Of a DNA stretch of 64,000 nucleotides, positions 30,363-40,449 are shown one piece after another. The DNA lies in assembly GCA_964059195.1 (NCBI GenBank), contig CAXKWD010000009.1, forward strand, positions 44,921,160-44,985,159, given 5' to 3'. Both the position numbers and the translations under genes were made by a program. A model generated the notes under the pieces. That model was given only the letters and a program-made list of their open reading frames with translations. It was not told the DNA's origin and ran no database searches. The DNA is from Ectobius pallidus (lineage: Eukaryota; Arthropoda; Insecta; Blattodea; Ectobiidae). Within the stretch, counting starts at the first letter, position 1, and each line of letters begins with the position of its first letter.

Positions 30363-31549
30363 CCCTATGGCGCTAGGTAAACTCCTGTATACCAGCAAAG
30401 AATTTCATATCTTGGAAATAAAGAGAAAAACGAAATCACAAGTAGACATACTCTTTAACACGGGCAGCGAGGCGAACAAATTCATTTCTTCCAATTTTGC
30501 ACAGAAGCATGATTTGTCAGCTTATATACCTCGCCAACGAACCCAGACTATTGGGATCTTGAAAAACATAAACACTGAAATTAGCTTAACGGAACTACAA
30601 AGTGATATAATACCTGACAATAAATGTCCAATTGTTGCATTAATGCGCTTTCATAAAAGGATAGTCACGGACGAGGGGCGGATTCAACTTAAATCCCTTC
30701 CGATCGTGAAAGTCACATTTCAATCTCAGCAACTACCTAAGCACGTCTATCTGTATTACAATAGAATTAATGTTGAACAATACAATATTCCATTACTCCA
30801 ATGCGCGAACTGTCAGAAATTTGGACATGTAGGCAAACACTGTCGAAATACACAAAAATGCAAAAAATGCGCAGGGGAACATACGGAAAAGGAATGTCAG
30901 GCAGATAAACCACTATGTGCAAATTGTAAATTACCGCACAAAGCTGACAGCCCATCGTGTACTGCAATACAGACCCAACAGAGCATAAGGAAAATTATGC
31001 AAGACAATAATATTACGTACTGGGACGCCAGGGAGATTATAGAGGGTAAAGCATCTTTTGCAGACGTCACAAAAAAATACAATCTCATGACATTGAATTT
31101 CCCCGTATTACTTCACAGCCATTCACACAAAATGCCCCAATACGGAGGAAAAACCAGGAAACAGACAACATGATACCTTTAACAAAAAAGAGTAAATCCA
31201 CGCTCGAACACCAAAATCAAGTTCGCAACAACATCGCTCTCGAAGAGACGCGTCGTCATATTCTCAATGCACCCCATGGCCGTGTAAATCTATTACAGCT
31301 GATAATACAGTCAAGGAGGGATTCAAGACTAATATACCCCGACAGGCCTCAGAAACAGTTCCGGTCGGCCCAAAGGGAGCAGAGAGTGAGGAAAACACTG
31401 TAGACGCAATTAAACATATTGTAGAAACCACTTTTCATAGAATTATACAAAAACCCCCATTATACCTTAAAAAGGAATTAAGAGAATGCCAGGAAATCGT
31501 GATCCAAACAAGCAGCAAATACTTCAGCCAGGTAGATAGTGCTGTGTAA
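30363..31549 (+). pseudogene. I-type LINE ORF1, 3' part with zinc knuckles
   Basis: Continuation of ORF1 after the BEL insertion, starting in phase with MALGKLL. Three cysteine knuckles lie at about 30800-30960: CANCQKFGHVGKHC, CKKCAGEHTEKEC and CANCKLPHKADSPSC. These bind nucleic acid in the LINE ribonucleoprotein. The frame shifts near 31105 and again near 31330-31395. The final frame reaches TAA at 31547-31549, two bases before the ORF2 ATG. Closely abutting ORFs fit reinitiation or coupled translation. Confidence 0.8.
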
Positions 31550-31551
31550 AC

Positions 31552-32501
31552 ATGTCTCCACTAAACCTGGTATTCTGGAATGCACGCAGCTTAGTGAGCA
31601 ATTTTTTATCCTTTCAGAACAATGTACACATATATAATTACGATGTCTGTGCAGTGGTAGAAACATGGATGTCTGCCAAGCACACAGGACGTATAAGACA
31701 ATACAATAACTTTCGGTATGACAGACCTGATGGTAAAGGAGGCATCTGCATCTACTATAAATCTAACATACAACTATCCGAGGTAGATAGAGGCTTGGAC
31801 CCCCACACCGACTTACAATACACTATTAACAAACTGGAAAATACATACATCATAACGGTACAACCCCAAGGGAGTTTCCATCTCCATGGATATTTTATAC
31901 AAATGGCTTACTAAAACTGGGCAATCCACTATTATTGGGGGAGATTTCAATATGGACGCACATAGCTGGGAGAAAACACATGGTAACAACGCAGCTAAAA
32001 ACATGTATCACAGCCTAGCGGAAGCAGGATTTACGTGCATAAATGACAGTAGGCACACCAGAATAGGATACATGAATCAGGCCAACACAGCTCCCGACTT
32101 GGTCTTTATCTCACCTATACTTCTGTTGGACTATGTCTTCAACATTCAGACGGACACTTTAGGCAGTGATCATCTACCACTCCACATTATTTTATACCAC
32201 CATGACCGTCCCAACAACAACCATATCACAATGACAAGAAGCAAAATGACAGACTTCAATGTTGAACATTTGGCGAAATATTTAGCAGAAAACCCAATCC
32301 TCCAGCAGACGCCCTTGGCCTCTTATAATAATATCGTCACTAATATCCATGATTATCTTGACATGTACCACCCTCTTCTACCAGTAGATGGGAAGACTAA
32401 AAAGATAAAACCGGTTTGGTGGAACCTTAAGTGCTCCCGGACAGAAGCTTTGAGACGTCGGACAATAGCTCAGTTTTCCAAACTCAAGACTAGGGAGAAT
32501 T
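31552..32501 (+). pseudogene. I-type LINE ORF2: endonuclease
   Basis: APE-like endonuclease of the I-type LINE. It starts MSPLNLVFWNARSLVSNFLS and has VVETWMS, GGDFNMDAHSW and LGSDHLPLHI, covering the catalytic N, E, D and DH residues. A small indel near 31858, just before the YNPKG motif, shifts the frame, so two open segments are needed (31552-31914 and 31886-32501). The Gypsy element cuts the frame after 32501. Removing it restores the frame at 43318. Confidence 0.8.
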
Positions 32502-35368
32502 TGTAACGACGCAAATAGCGACGTGCATAATCAACGATAGGAAACCATTCCTAAACAAAGGAAGGGTTGGGGGACCGCAACTAATCGATATTGAACGTTT
32601 TCATGATTATCGATACTGCCCTGAATTTATTTGAATTACAGAAAAGGAGAGGTGCGCATGCGTCGACGGTGAATCGACGAGAGAGGTGTGGAACCTGAAA
32701 GACGGTTGGGAGTACGTGCCTGACTACGAGAGAGAGAAGTTGAAAAGGCAGAAGGGAGAAGACGAGACTGGGATGTGCGACAGCGGTAGAGGCGTTCTGG
32801 CATGATGGTGTGTCAGACTTTCATCTGAGGAAATTCTGAATGGGAATTTCACTGATACGACTATATGGAGATAGTCGTTAGCTGGGCAAGCACATCACGT
32901 CCGCCGGTACGAGAGACCGCTTCAGCGAACACCAGCTGTGGAGAGAAGAGTGGGTCACGACTGCTCAGTCTGGACTAAGGGAAGATGTGGACATCAGGAA
33001 ATAGATGGAAACAACACGGGATCAAAGGATAAGTTGGATACCACCCGTTGAGTATAATCACATAAACATTTTCTTTTGTTTTGGAAATTGGAAAATTTTG
33101 AGGCATTGTTTCTAAGAAATGTGTGGCGATTAGACGCCGTAAATGAAGGATTAAGAGTAGGGTTAGGAAAATAGAAGTGTGATAAATCTAGGGTGAGACA
33201 ATAAAATACAGTAATCCAACCCGTTTCTATTTCTGGTAGTCAAGAACTGTGACCGTGGGTTAGTAAAGATAATCTCTATACTTTGGGTTTCTATGGGTGA
33301 TTGTCTCACGAATGAATACATAGCTCGAGGCAGTTGGTGATGCTCATTCAAACTTGTTTTTTTTTTATAAGACAGGACGCGAGGGGAGTAAGAAAGAAGG
33401 GTAATAGGGGCTTACTTAGTATTTCTTGCGAGGGCCTCTCCATCTTGGTTTTTGTTGGGTGACAGATGACTATCTATGAGTAGATTTCATGCTGGCCCGT
33501 AAGGATTGAGTTGTTTTCTTTAAGAGATTTATCGAAGAGTGGGAACCGTATGGATCATGGTAAAGGGAAATAAGAAAGAGAACAGTGAGAGGCAGGAGAA
33601 GGCCTATGAGTAGTAGTAGATTAAGCGCCTACCATTGAAAAACTTACGTGTTAGGATAGAAGTAGGAATTACTCAAGGGTTATAAAGAGAAAGTTACTGA
33701 TCTGGGGCGTGAGTTAGTTTCAGTTAGAATTCTAGGGAATTTAGAAACAAGGAAATTGGGTGCCCATGGAATAGAGTAGTAACTTGAAAAGTATGGAAAC
33801 CAGAGTAACAAGAAAGAGGGAAAATTAGAACAATGGTATAAACTGCTTACAGGGAGAGGAGTTAAAAGATAATCAATAATAACTGGTTAGATTAGAAAGA
33901 GGAGAATTGGTAATTTTGTGTAGTGAGTTGATGACAAGTAGGTCATTAGCAGGTACTAGAGATTACCCCAGAAAAAAAAAAGGAAGGGTGAGGTGAGGGA
34001 ACGCCAGAAGTGTCCCAAATAAAATAAATATAAAGAAATTTATGAGAATTGTGAAAGTCGTCGGTGTTGGAGGCGAACAACGGCCCCACGTGCCTCTAGG
34101 AGAGAGTGTCAGGGACCTCTGACATCGATTGTTCAAAATTGTATTTTTGTTTGCGGCCCATTAATATTTTCCCGGTTGCAGGAGAGGAGTCAGATTGTTT
34201 GTAACTCAAGATCTAGACGCCGCCCCTGTATCGGTGGTCTATCGCCACAGTCACTCTGTGGGTATAGGCCTAAACTTCCATTTCTTTCTTCATGACACTG
34301 TCTTTCCTATCTATCTTTAAATACAATTCTTCATGGACTAAGATGACTAGTGGATTAGTATAGGAGACATAGGTGGGATTATTGAGTGTAATATGTAGAG
34401 TCAAGGACTGGATTATGAATTGAAAATCTTTATTTATTCGAAAGAAAGTATAATATATATATTGAGATATCCTGAAGTTGCAAATGTAAGCGACTACACA
34501 AGTTAGTAGTAAATTAGAAGGATAATACAAGACGTTCTAGTAGATACCTGGAAATAAAGTACGAAAGGAGATTAAGTAATTAATTAGGGATTTGTTATTG
34601 TTGAACAGAGAACGTACTTATACAGTTAAACTGGGTATACTAACCTTGAATAATTAAATACCCTCCTACCAATAAAAATGTTGAAAGGTTAATGTTGTGT
34701 AAATGTAATTTATTGTATGTAAGATTGTTATTGTTGAAAAAAGACAAAAAAATAATATATTAAATAAAATTATGGTTATTGTTATGCAAAGTAAATTAAC
34801 GTGAAGTTCAGATTTTTGACCCTTATCCTGGTAATGGTTTGAGAGTCGCTGATTTTTGGTATGAGTTATATACTTTGGTAGTGAGCACTGAAAAAGGAGA
34901 AAAAGAAGAAATAGAGAGAAGCAGAATAAAAAAAAAAAAAAGATAAATCCGAACCCATTCCCGTCTCCGCTGTTAAAATTAAAAGCTAGTCGAGAGGCTG
35001 GTAGGTACATAGCTTGTGTATCTACAATTTAATTTGTGACTGGGCTGATACATAACAAAAAGAAAAGAGGAAGCGTATTGATGATGGCGCCCGTTAATAT
35101 AAATTTTCATCAATATTATCAAAACTGGGTAAATTGTTAAAAGAAAGAGAAAGTAGACGGGGAGTAGGAAATTTGCAATCACCCGGTGATAGAGGTAACT
35201 GTACTGAACCTTGGAATGGGGGTTATGCGTGTCGTGTCAGGACGACACCTTAGGAAGTGACCTTGTTTTGTTGGAGTTCAGTAAACTTATGTATGACGAT
35301 TGAGAATAATCAAATATTGGTCATCACAGATTTTGGCGATTTGTCATACAGTAAGAAAGCTCGTCACA
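32502..35368 (+). repeat. Gypsy 5' LTR (2,867 bp)
   Basis: Unusually long LTR with TG and CA ends, nearly identical to the 3' LTR. It contains no convincing ORF. Polypurine tracts and an AT-rich 3' half fill most of it. Promoter elements were not obvious to me. Confidence 0.92.
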
Positions 35369-35648
35369 TATTTTGGCGCCCATAGCGTGGGGCGATAGTT
35401 TGTTAATTTATGACGGGCCCAAATTATCGTGAAGTCCAGTCTTCACATATTTTGGTCGCCCATACCGTGGGGCTTGATATAAGAAAAGAAAATAAACATT
35501 AATCAGTTAAAATTGGAAACTTGAAATACGAGTCGTCATATATTTTGATAGCCCATAGCATGGGGCGAGTTGTGTTAAAATCACATATTTTGATAGCCCA
35601 TAGCGTGAGGCTGTGATAGTTTGATATCCTAACGTGAGGCGAGATAGT
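35328..35648 (+). repeat. Primer-binding site and PBS-like repeats
   Basis: Right after the LTR comes TATTT, then TGGCGCCCATAGCGTGGGGC (35374-35393). It resembles the complement of an insect tRNA-Lys 3' end but with two or three extra bases. The block CACATATTTTGG plus GCCCATAGCGTGGGGC recurs at about 35443-35475, 35536-35570 and 35582-35620. A shorter form lies at about 35622-35645, and a partial form (CACAGATTTTGGCGAT) lies inside the LTR at 35328-35346. So the primer site is one member of a small imperfect repeat family. Confidence 0.75.
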
Positions 35649-35844
35649 GTTAAAAGAATTTTGGGAGTTAGGTTAGTATAACTGAAATTTATTCTCAAAA
35701 AAAAAAATAATAATAAAAACATATTTTTTTTGGGAGAAGAATAATGACTATTGACAAATTAAGGACTTCTATAGAGGACTAGACAGACGACTGAACTATT
35801 GTGTTCTAATCTTTTTTTTTCAGTGGTATTGTTAATATATAAAT

Positions 35845-37209
35845 ATGGCTACTTATGTTGATCCATATGCACAAATAAGAGCAGCGGAGTTAACCCAAGC
35901 TATTAGGAAGTTGAGGAAGGCGGATTTAGAGGCAGAATGTGATAGAGTAAAGTTACCGACCACAGGTACAAGGGATGAGTTAAGACAACGCTTGTTAGAT
36001 TATGCCCGCAAGAACCCTCAGTCATTTCAAGTGTTAATTACGGCTTTTGCTCTGAGTCAGGAAGTTTTGGAAGAAGACTTAGTTGAACATAATATAACGG
36101 TTCCACAAGATTCATATGGAGATGTAGTGTATACATGGGTTAAGTTAATGCGTAGGAAGGCCATGGCGGTAGCTGATTCAGAAGAAGTTGTACCAGTAGT
36201 ACCATCGTTTACAATTCAGTTAGAGCCGCATAAACCAAATACTTTGGATCTGGTTCGTAAATGGAACATTAAATTCAAACCTGGGGATAGCATTTACTTA
36301 TTTTTGGAGAGATTGGAAGATTTAAAACAAATTTCTAAGTTACAGGGTGTAGAGTTATTGTCAGTATTACCCGAAATTTTACAAGATTCAGCTTTACTTT
36401 GGTACAGGAACAGATTAACAGATTGGCCTACATGGGAAGCTTTTTTGAAAGAATTCAGAGAATATTACTTGCCTATTGATGAGGAAGACTCGCTTTTGGA
36501 TGAGATTAGACAGAGAACGCAAGGTCCTAAAGAATCGATTTTTGATTATGTCAATGCTATTCAAACGTTAATGAGGAGGCTGAGTACTCCAATGAGTCCT
36601 CAACAAATGATGAAGAGTGTTATTAAAAATTTGCGTCCTGACGTAAAATTCTACATTAGACCTGCAGAGGTTCAAACTATAACAGATTTAATACGTGTAG
36701 GTAGACAGTATGAACAAATATTGTTAGATTCTGAGAGATATATTCCTCCTCCAACGCAGGTTAGAGCTACAATTAAAGAAACGGCTTATAAACCTCAGAG
36801 ACAAGTTGTTATACCTTCAGTTCATACAGCGCTAGGAATTCAGGGAAAACAGGAACTTCCATCGTCCGAGTTACAAAAGAAACCCAATGTTAGTTTTTCT
36901 GCAAAGACGTGGGACAAAGAACGAAATTCAAGTCATGTAAATGATTCTAGAATAGTTAAAGCAATAGAAAATAAAGAGAGACAGGATGAGTCGAGGGATA
37001 ATGGTAAAAACACCACTTTACGTTTTTCAAATAACCAGCGATGTTGGAATTGTGATAAAACAGGACATAGGCAGTTCGAGTGTAAGGCACCTCGTAGAGT
37101 TACTCCACGCACTACGATTAAATGTTATAATTGTAATAAGCTTGGACATAGGTCTATTGATTGTAGGATGCCCCAAGAAAGAAAAGTTAGGCCTACAAAT
37201 TCTTTATGA
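35845..37209 (+). CDS. gag: Gypsy Gag with SAP-like domain and two zinc knuckles
   Basis: A 454-residue structural protein. Residues about 15-55 look like a SAP motif (LRKADLEAECDRVKLPTTGT followed by RDELRQRLLDY), a helix-turn-helix DNA-binding module not usual in Gag. Residues about 130-300 match the retrotransposon Gag capsid region (FKPGDSIYLFLERLEDLKQI). CCHC knuckles lie at 400-413 (CWNCDKTGHRQFEC) and 427-440 (CYNCNKLGHRSIDC). The ORF ends in TGA followed by CAATTA, and pol continues in the same frame. Confidence 0.92.
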   Translation: MATYVDPYAQIRAAELTQAIRKLRKADLEAECDRVKLPTTGTRDELRQRLLDYARKNPQSFQVLITAFALSQEVLEEDLVEHNITVPQDSYGDVVYTWVKLMRRKAMAVADSEEVVPVVPSFTIQLEPHKPNTLDLVRKWNIKFKPGDSIYLFLERLEDLKQISKLQGVELLSVLPEILQDSALLWYRNRLTDWPTWEAFLKEFREYYLPIDEEDSLLDEIRQRTQGPKESIFDYVNAIQTLMRRLSTPMSPQQMMKSVIKNLRPDVKFYIRPAEVQTITDLIRVGRQYEQILLDSERYIPPPTQVRATIKETAYKPQRQVVIPSVHTALGIQGKQELPSSELQKKPNVSFSAKTWDKERNSSHVNDSRIVKAIENKERQDESRDNGKNTTLRFSNNQRCWNCDKTGHRQFECKAPRRVTPRTTIKCYNCNKLGHRSIDCRMPQERKVRPTNSL

Positions 37210-37215
37210 CAATTA
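37207..37215 (+). promoter_or_regulatory. Candidate stop-codon readthrough site (TGA CAA TTA)
   Basis: The gag stop is TTA TGA CAA TTA, and the CAATTA downstream matches the CARYYA readthrough consensus known from tobacco mosaic virus. Frame 1 has no further stop through the pol ATG at 37234, so a ribosome that reads through would make Gag-Pol. Most Gypsy elements use frameshifting or a single ORF, which makes this arrangement unusual. It is inferred from sequence only. Confidence 0.65.
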
Positions 37216-37233
37216 ACTAAAAATCAGGCTTGT

Positions 37234-40200
37234 GTGATGTTGAATATAAACCCTACAGATTTAGTTAATGGAGACCGATGTTTTGTTGAAATTTTGTTGG
37301 AGGATATTACATTTATTGCTTTAATAGATTCAGGTTCAGATAAAACTTATGTGGGAGAGAAAGGTGATTTTTTGTGTAAAATGTTAGATTTATCAGTAGA
37401 AGAATCTGAAGTTAGGGTAGTGCAACTAGCAGATAAAACTTATAGTTCTATAACAGGAGAGAGAACTTTTGAGATGAAATTGCAGGACAGGATCTTTCAG
37501 ATAAAATGTAAAATTATGCCAAATTTAGCAGTAGATATGATTCTGGACATGGATGTTTTGAAACAAGTTGGGTTAGTAGTAGATTTGCAAGATGGGACTT
37601 GGTATTTCAAAGATGAACCGACAAAAATTTTTCAATTTGTTAAGGCTATAGATTTGAAAGAAGAAGATCAACTACATAATATTCTTACTTTACCTACACC
37701 TCAGGAAAGGGACAGATTGAATATGTTTTTGGAAAATCAGTTACAGAAATTTGATCAGTGTACTGGACTTACCGATCTGATTTCTCATGTTATTGATACA
37801 GGCGATGCGAAACCTATAAAACAAAGATATTATCCAGTATCACCCATTTTGGAAAAAGTTATACACGCGGAAATAGATAAAATGTTATTGGAAAAAGTTA
37901 TAGAGCCTTCAAATTCACCTTGGTCGTCTCCGGTAGTTATGGTAAAGAAACCAGATAGAACATGGAGGTTTTGCGTAGATTTCAGAACAGTAAATAATTG
38001 TACTAAAAGAGATAGTTATCCTTTGCCATACATTGAACATGTGTTGAGTAAATTACGACATGCTCGGTATATCAGTACAATAGATTTGAAAAATGGGTAT
38101 TGGCAAGTTCCATTAGATGAAGCAAGTAAAGAAAAAACAGCATTTACCGTACCTGGTAGAGGATTGTATCAGTTTCGAGTTATGCCTTTTGGAATCCATA
38201 ACGCACCAGCCTCGTTTCAAAGATTAGTTGATACTATATTAAGAGAAGAGATAGGAGAGAAATGCTTTTGTTATTTGGATGATATAGTACTTATTAGCGA
38301 GACATTTGAAGAACATTTGTCCTTGTTAGAAAATGTCTTAGAGAAATTAAGAAAAGCTAACCTGAAAATTAATAGGGAAAAATCAAAATTTTGCAGAAGT
38401 GAATTAAAATATTTGGGTCATATCATTACTCCATTAGGAATTGCTGTAGATTCAGATAAAATCTCGTGTATCCTTGAGTATCCAGCTCCTACAAAAGTCA
38501 AGGAAGTACGAGCATTTTTAGGATTGGCTTCTTGGTACCGACGATTCATTCCATTTTTTTCTGAAGTTGTAAAGCCCCTCACTGCACTTCTGAAAAAGAA
38601 TCAGAAATGGCGTTGGACTAAGGAATGTCAGGAATCTTTTGATGAATTAAAATCGAAATTATCTAGTAGTCCTATATTAACTTGTCCAGATTATACTAAA
38701 CCCCTAGTGCTACAGACCGATGCTAGTTTTTCAGGACTAGGAGCAGCATTAATTCAGACAGGAGAGGAAGGAGAGGAAAAAGTAATAGCTTATGCTAGTA
38801 GAACTTTAACGGTAGGCGAGCAAAAGTGGGCAATAGTCGAGAAAGAATTGTTAGCTATATTGTGGGCAGTTCAAAAGTTTCGTCCTTATTTGGAAGGTTA
38901 TCATTTTAAAGTATATACTGATCACTTTGCTCTGAAATGGTTAAATACATTACAGAATCCGACCGGACGATTAGCTAGGTGGAGTTTATTGCTCCAGGAG
39001 TATGATTTTGAAGTAATACATAGGCCTGGTAGATTACAAAAAGTTCCGGATGCTTTATCTAGAATACACGAAGGGAAAGTTCAAGAGAAAACGGTAGAGG
39101 AAGAATTTTGCCTTTTTTTAACTAATAACTCTGAAGTAGTCGAGTGGGAAAATATACAAGATGCTTGGTATATTAAGCGGAAAGCACAAGTACAAAGTAA
39201 ACCTAAATTTTGGCCAGATTGGAAGGTCGTAGATGAGAAGTTGTACCATTTAAGATTAGATCAGTTAGAACAAACTTTGGAGGGAACAGTGAATAGGTGG
39301 AAATTGGTTATACCGCAAGATTATAGGATTAAGGTATTACAAGAATGTCATGATGCACCTACTGCAGGACATATGGGGATAGCTAAAACTTTCTTTAGAA
39401 TAGCAAACAAGTATTATTGGCCGGGAATGTTTAGAGATGTTGCTAAGTATGTTACTGCTTGTGAAATATGTCAGAGACAGAAAGTGTTACAAACGGCTCA
39501 AGCAGGGCCAATGCATTTTTACCAGAAAGAGAAACCTTGGATGACTGTAGCTACTGATTTGTTGGGACCTTACCCACGTTCCAAAAAAGGGAACAGGTAC
39601 ATTGTAGTATTTCAGGACACCTTCACCAAATATATAGAATGTAAAGCGTTAAGGAAAGCAACCAGTAGAGCAGTTACGGAAGCATTTTATGAATTGATTA
39701 TCCTTAAATGGGGAATTCCGGGATATTTGCTGATGGACAATGGGCCGCAATATACTAGTAAACTAATGCGTGGGATAGCTAAAGCTTTTAATATAACCCC
39801 TTGTTATTTACCTGTATATTCACCACAAGGAAATCCGGTAGAAAGAGTTAATAGAGTATTGAAAACCATGATTGCGAGTTACATTGAAAAGGATCAAACA
39901 GTTTGGGATGTGTATTTGAGAGAATTTAATTTTGCTATAAATACGGCTAAACATAGTTCCACTGGATGCACTCCTTATATGCTAAATTATGGGAAAGAGC
40001 CTGAAATTATCAGCAGAATTGAGAGGGTAGAGAATCAACCTATACAGAAAGAAATTCCAAAGTTTTGGATAGACAGATTTGATAGATTAAAAACGGTACG
40101 TCTAATGGTCAGACATAACTTAGAAACTGCTTATAAGAATTCAAGTCATTATTATAATCTTCGGAGGAGAGAGGTGAGATTTTGTCCAGGAGATCTTGTG

Positions 40201-40386
40201 TTAAGAAGAAACTTTAAATTAAGTGATGCCTCACAAGCTTATGCAGCAGGCTTAAGTGCAAAGTTCGTCGGCCCCTATATTATAAAGAAAAAGCTCGGCG
40301 AGAATAGTTATGAACTGACGAACCGTTTTGGTAAACAGTTGGGGAAGTGGCATGTTAAAGACTTGAAACCCTTTATACCAGGGTAA
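37234..40386 (+). CDS. pol: Gypsy Pol: protease, RT, RNase H, integrase
   Basis: 1,050 residues, no interruptions. The aspartic protease active site DSG is at 32-34. RT has RFCVDFRTVNN, MPFGIHNAPASFQRLVD and YLDD at about 347-350. RNase H follows with LQTDASFSGLGAALIQ and VYTDHFALKWL. Integrase has an HHCC finger (H-x4-H in HDAPTAGHMG, then CEICQ) and the D,D,E core (ATDLLGPYP, LMDNGPQYTS, NPVERVNR). A GPF/Y-type end (AKFVGPYIIKKKLGENSYEL) closes it. Translation by gag stop readthrough is likely because pol is in the same frame. The annotated ATG may never be used as a start. Confidence 0.95.
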   Translation: MMLNINPTDLVNGDRCFVEILLEDITFIALIDSGSDKTYVGEKGDFLCKMLDLSVEESEVRVVQLADKTYSSITGERTFEMKLQDRIFQIKCKIMPNLAVDMILDMDVLKQVGLVVDLQDGTWYFKDEPTKIFQFVKAIDLKEEDQLHNILTLPTPQERDRLNMFLENQLQKFDQCTGLTDLISHVIDTGDAKPIKQRYYPVSPILEKVIHAEIDKMLLEKVIEPSNSPWSSPVVMVKKPDRTWRFCVDFRTVNNCTKRDSYPLPYIEHVLSKLRHARYISTIDLKNGYWQVPLDEASKEKTAFTVPGRGLYQFRVMPFGIHNAPASFQRLVDTILREEIGEKCFCYLDDIVLISETFEEHLSLLENVLEKLRKANLKINREKSKFCRSELKYLGHIITPLGIAVDSDKISCILEYPAPTKVKEVRAFLGLASWYRRFIPFFSEVVKPLTALLKKNQKWRWTKECQESFDELKSKLSSSPILTCPDYTKPLVLQTDASFSGLGAALIQTGEEGEEKVIAYASRTLTVGEQKWAIVEKELLAILWAVQKFRPYLEGYHFKVYTDHFALKWLNTLQNPTGRLARWSLLLQEYDFEVIHRPGRLQKVPDALSRIHEGKVQEKTVEEEFCLFLTNNSEVVEWENIQDAWYIKRKAQVQSKPKFWPDWKVVDEKLYHLRLDQLEQTLEGTVNRWKLVIPQDYRIKVLQECHDAPTAGHMGIAKTFFRIANKYYWPGMFRDVAKYVTACEICQRQKVLQTAQAGPMHFYQKEKPWMTVATDLLGPYPRSKKGNRYIVVFQDTFTKYIECKALRKATSRAVTEAFYELIILKWGIPGYLLMDNGPQYTSKLMRGIAKAFNITPCYLPVYSPQGNPVERVNRVLKTMIASYIEKDQTVWDVYLREFNFAINTAKHSSTGCTPYMLNYGKEPEIISRIERVENQPIQKEIPKFWIDRFDRLKTVRLMVRHNLETAYKNSSHYYNLRRREVRFCPGDLVLRRNFKLSDASQAYAAGLSAKFVGPYIIKKKLGENSYELTNRFGKQLGKWHVKDLKPFIPG

Positions 40387-40431
40387 AAGAGACAAAAAAA
40401 AATGTGACCTGTGTCAACATTATTTTTTTTA

Positions 40432-40449
40432 TGGTGAGTGTGGGAAGAA
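40432..40449 (+). promoter_or_regulatory. Gypsy polypurine tract
   Basis: The purine-rich GGTGAGTGTGGGAAGAA abuts the TGTAACG start of the 3' LTR. This is the position of the plus-strand primer in LTR retrotransposons. Confidence 0.7.
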
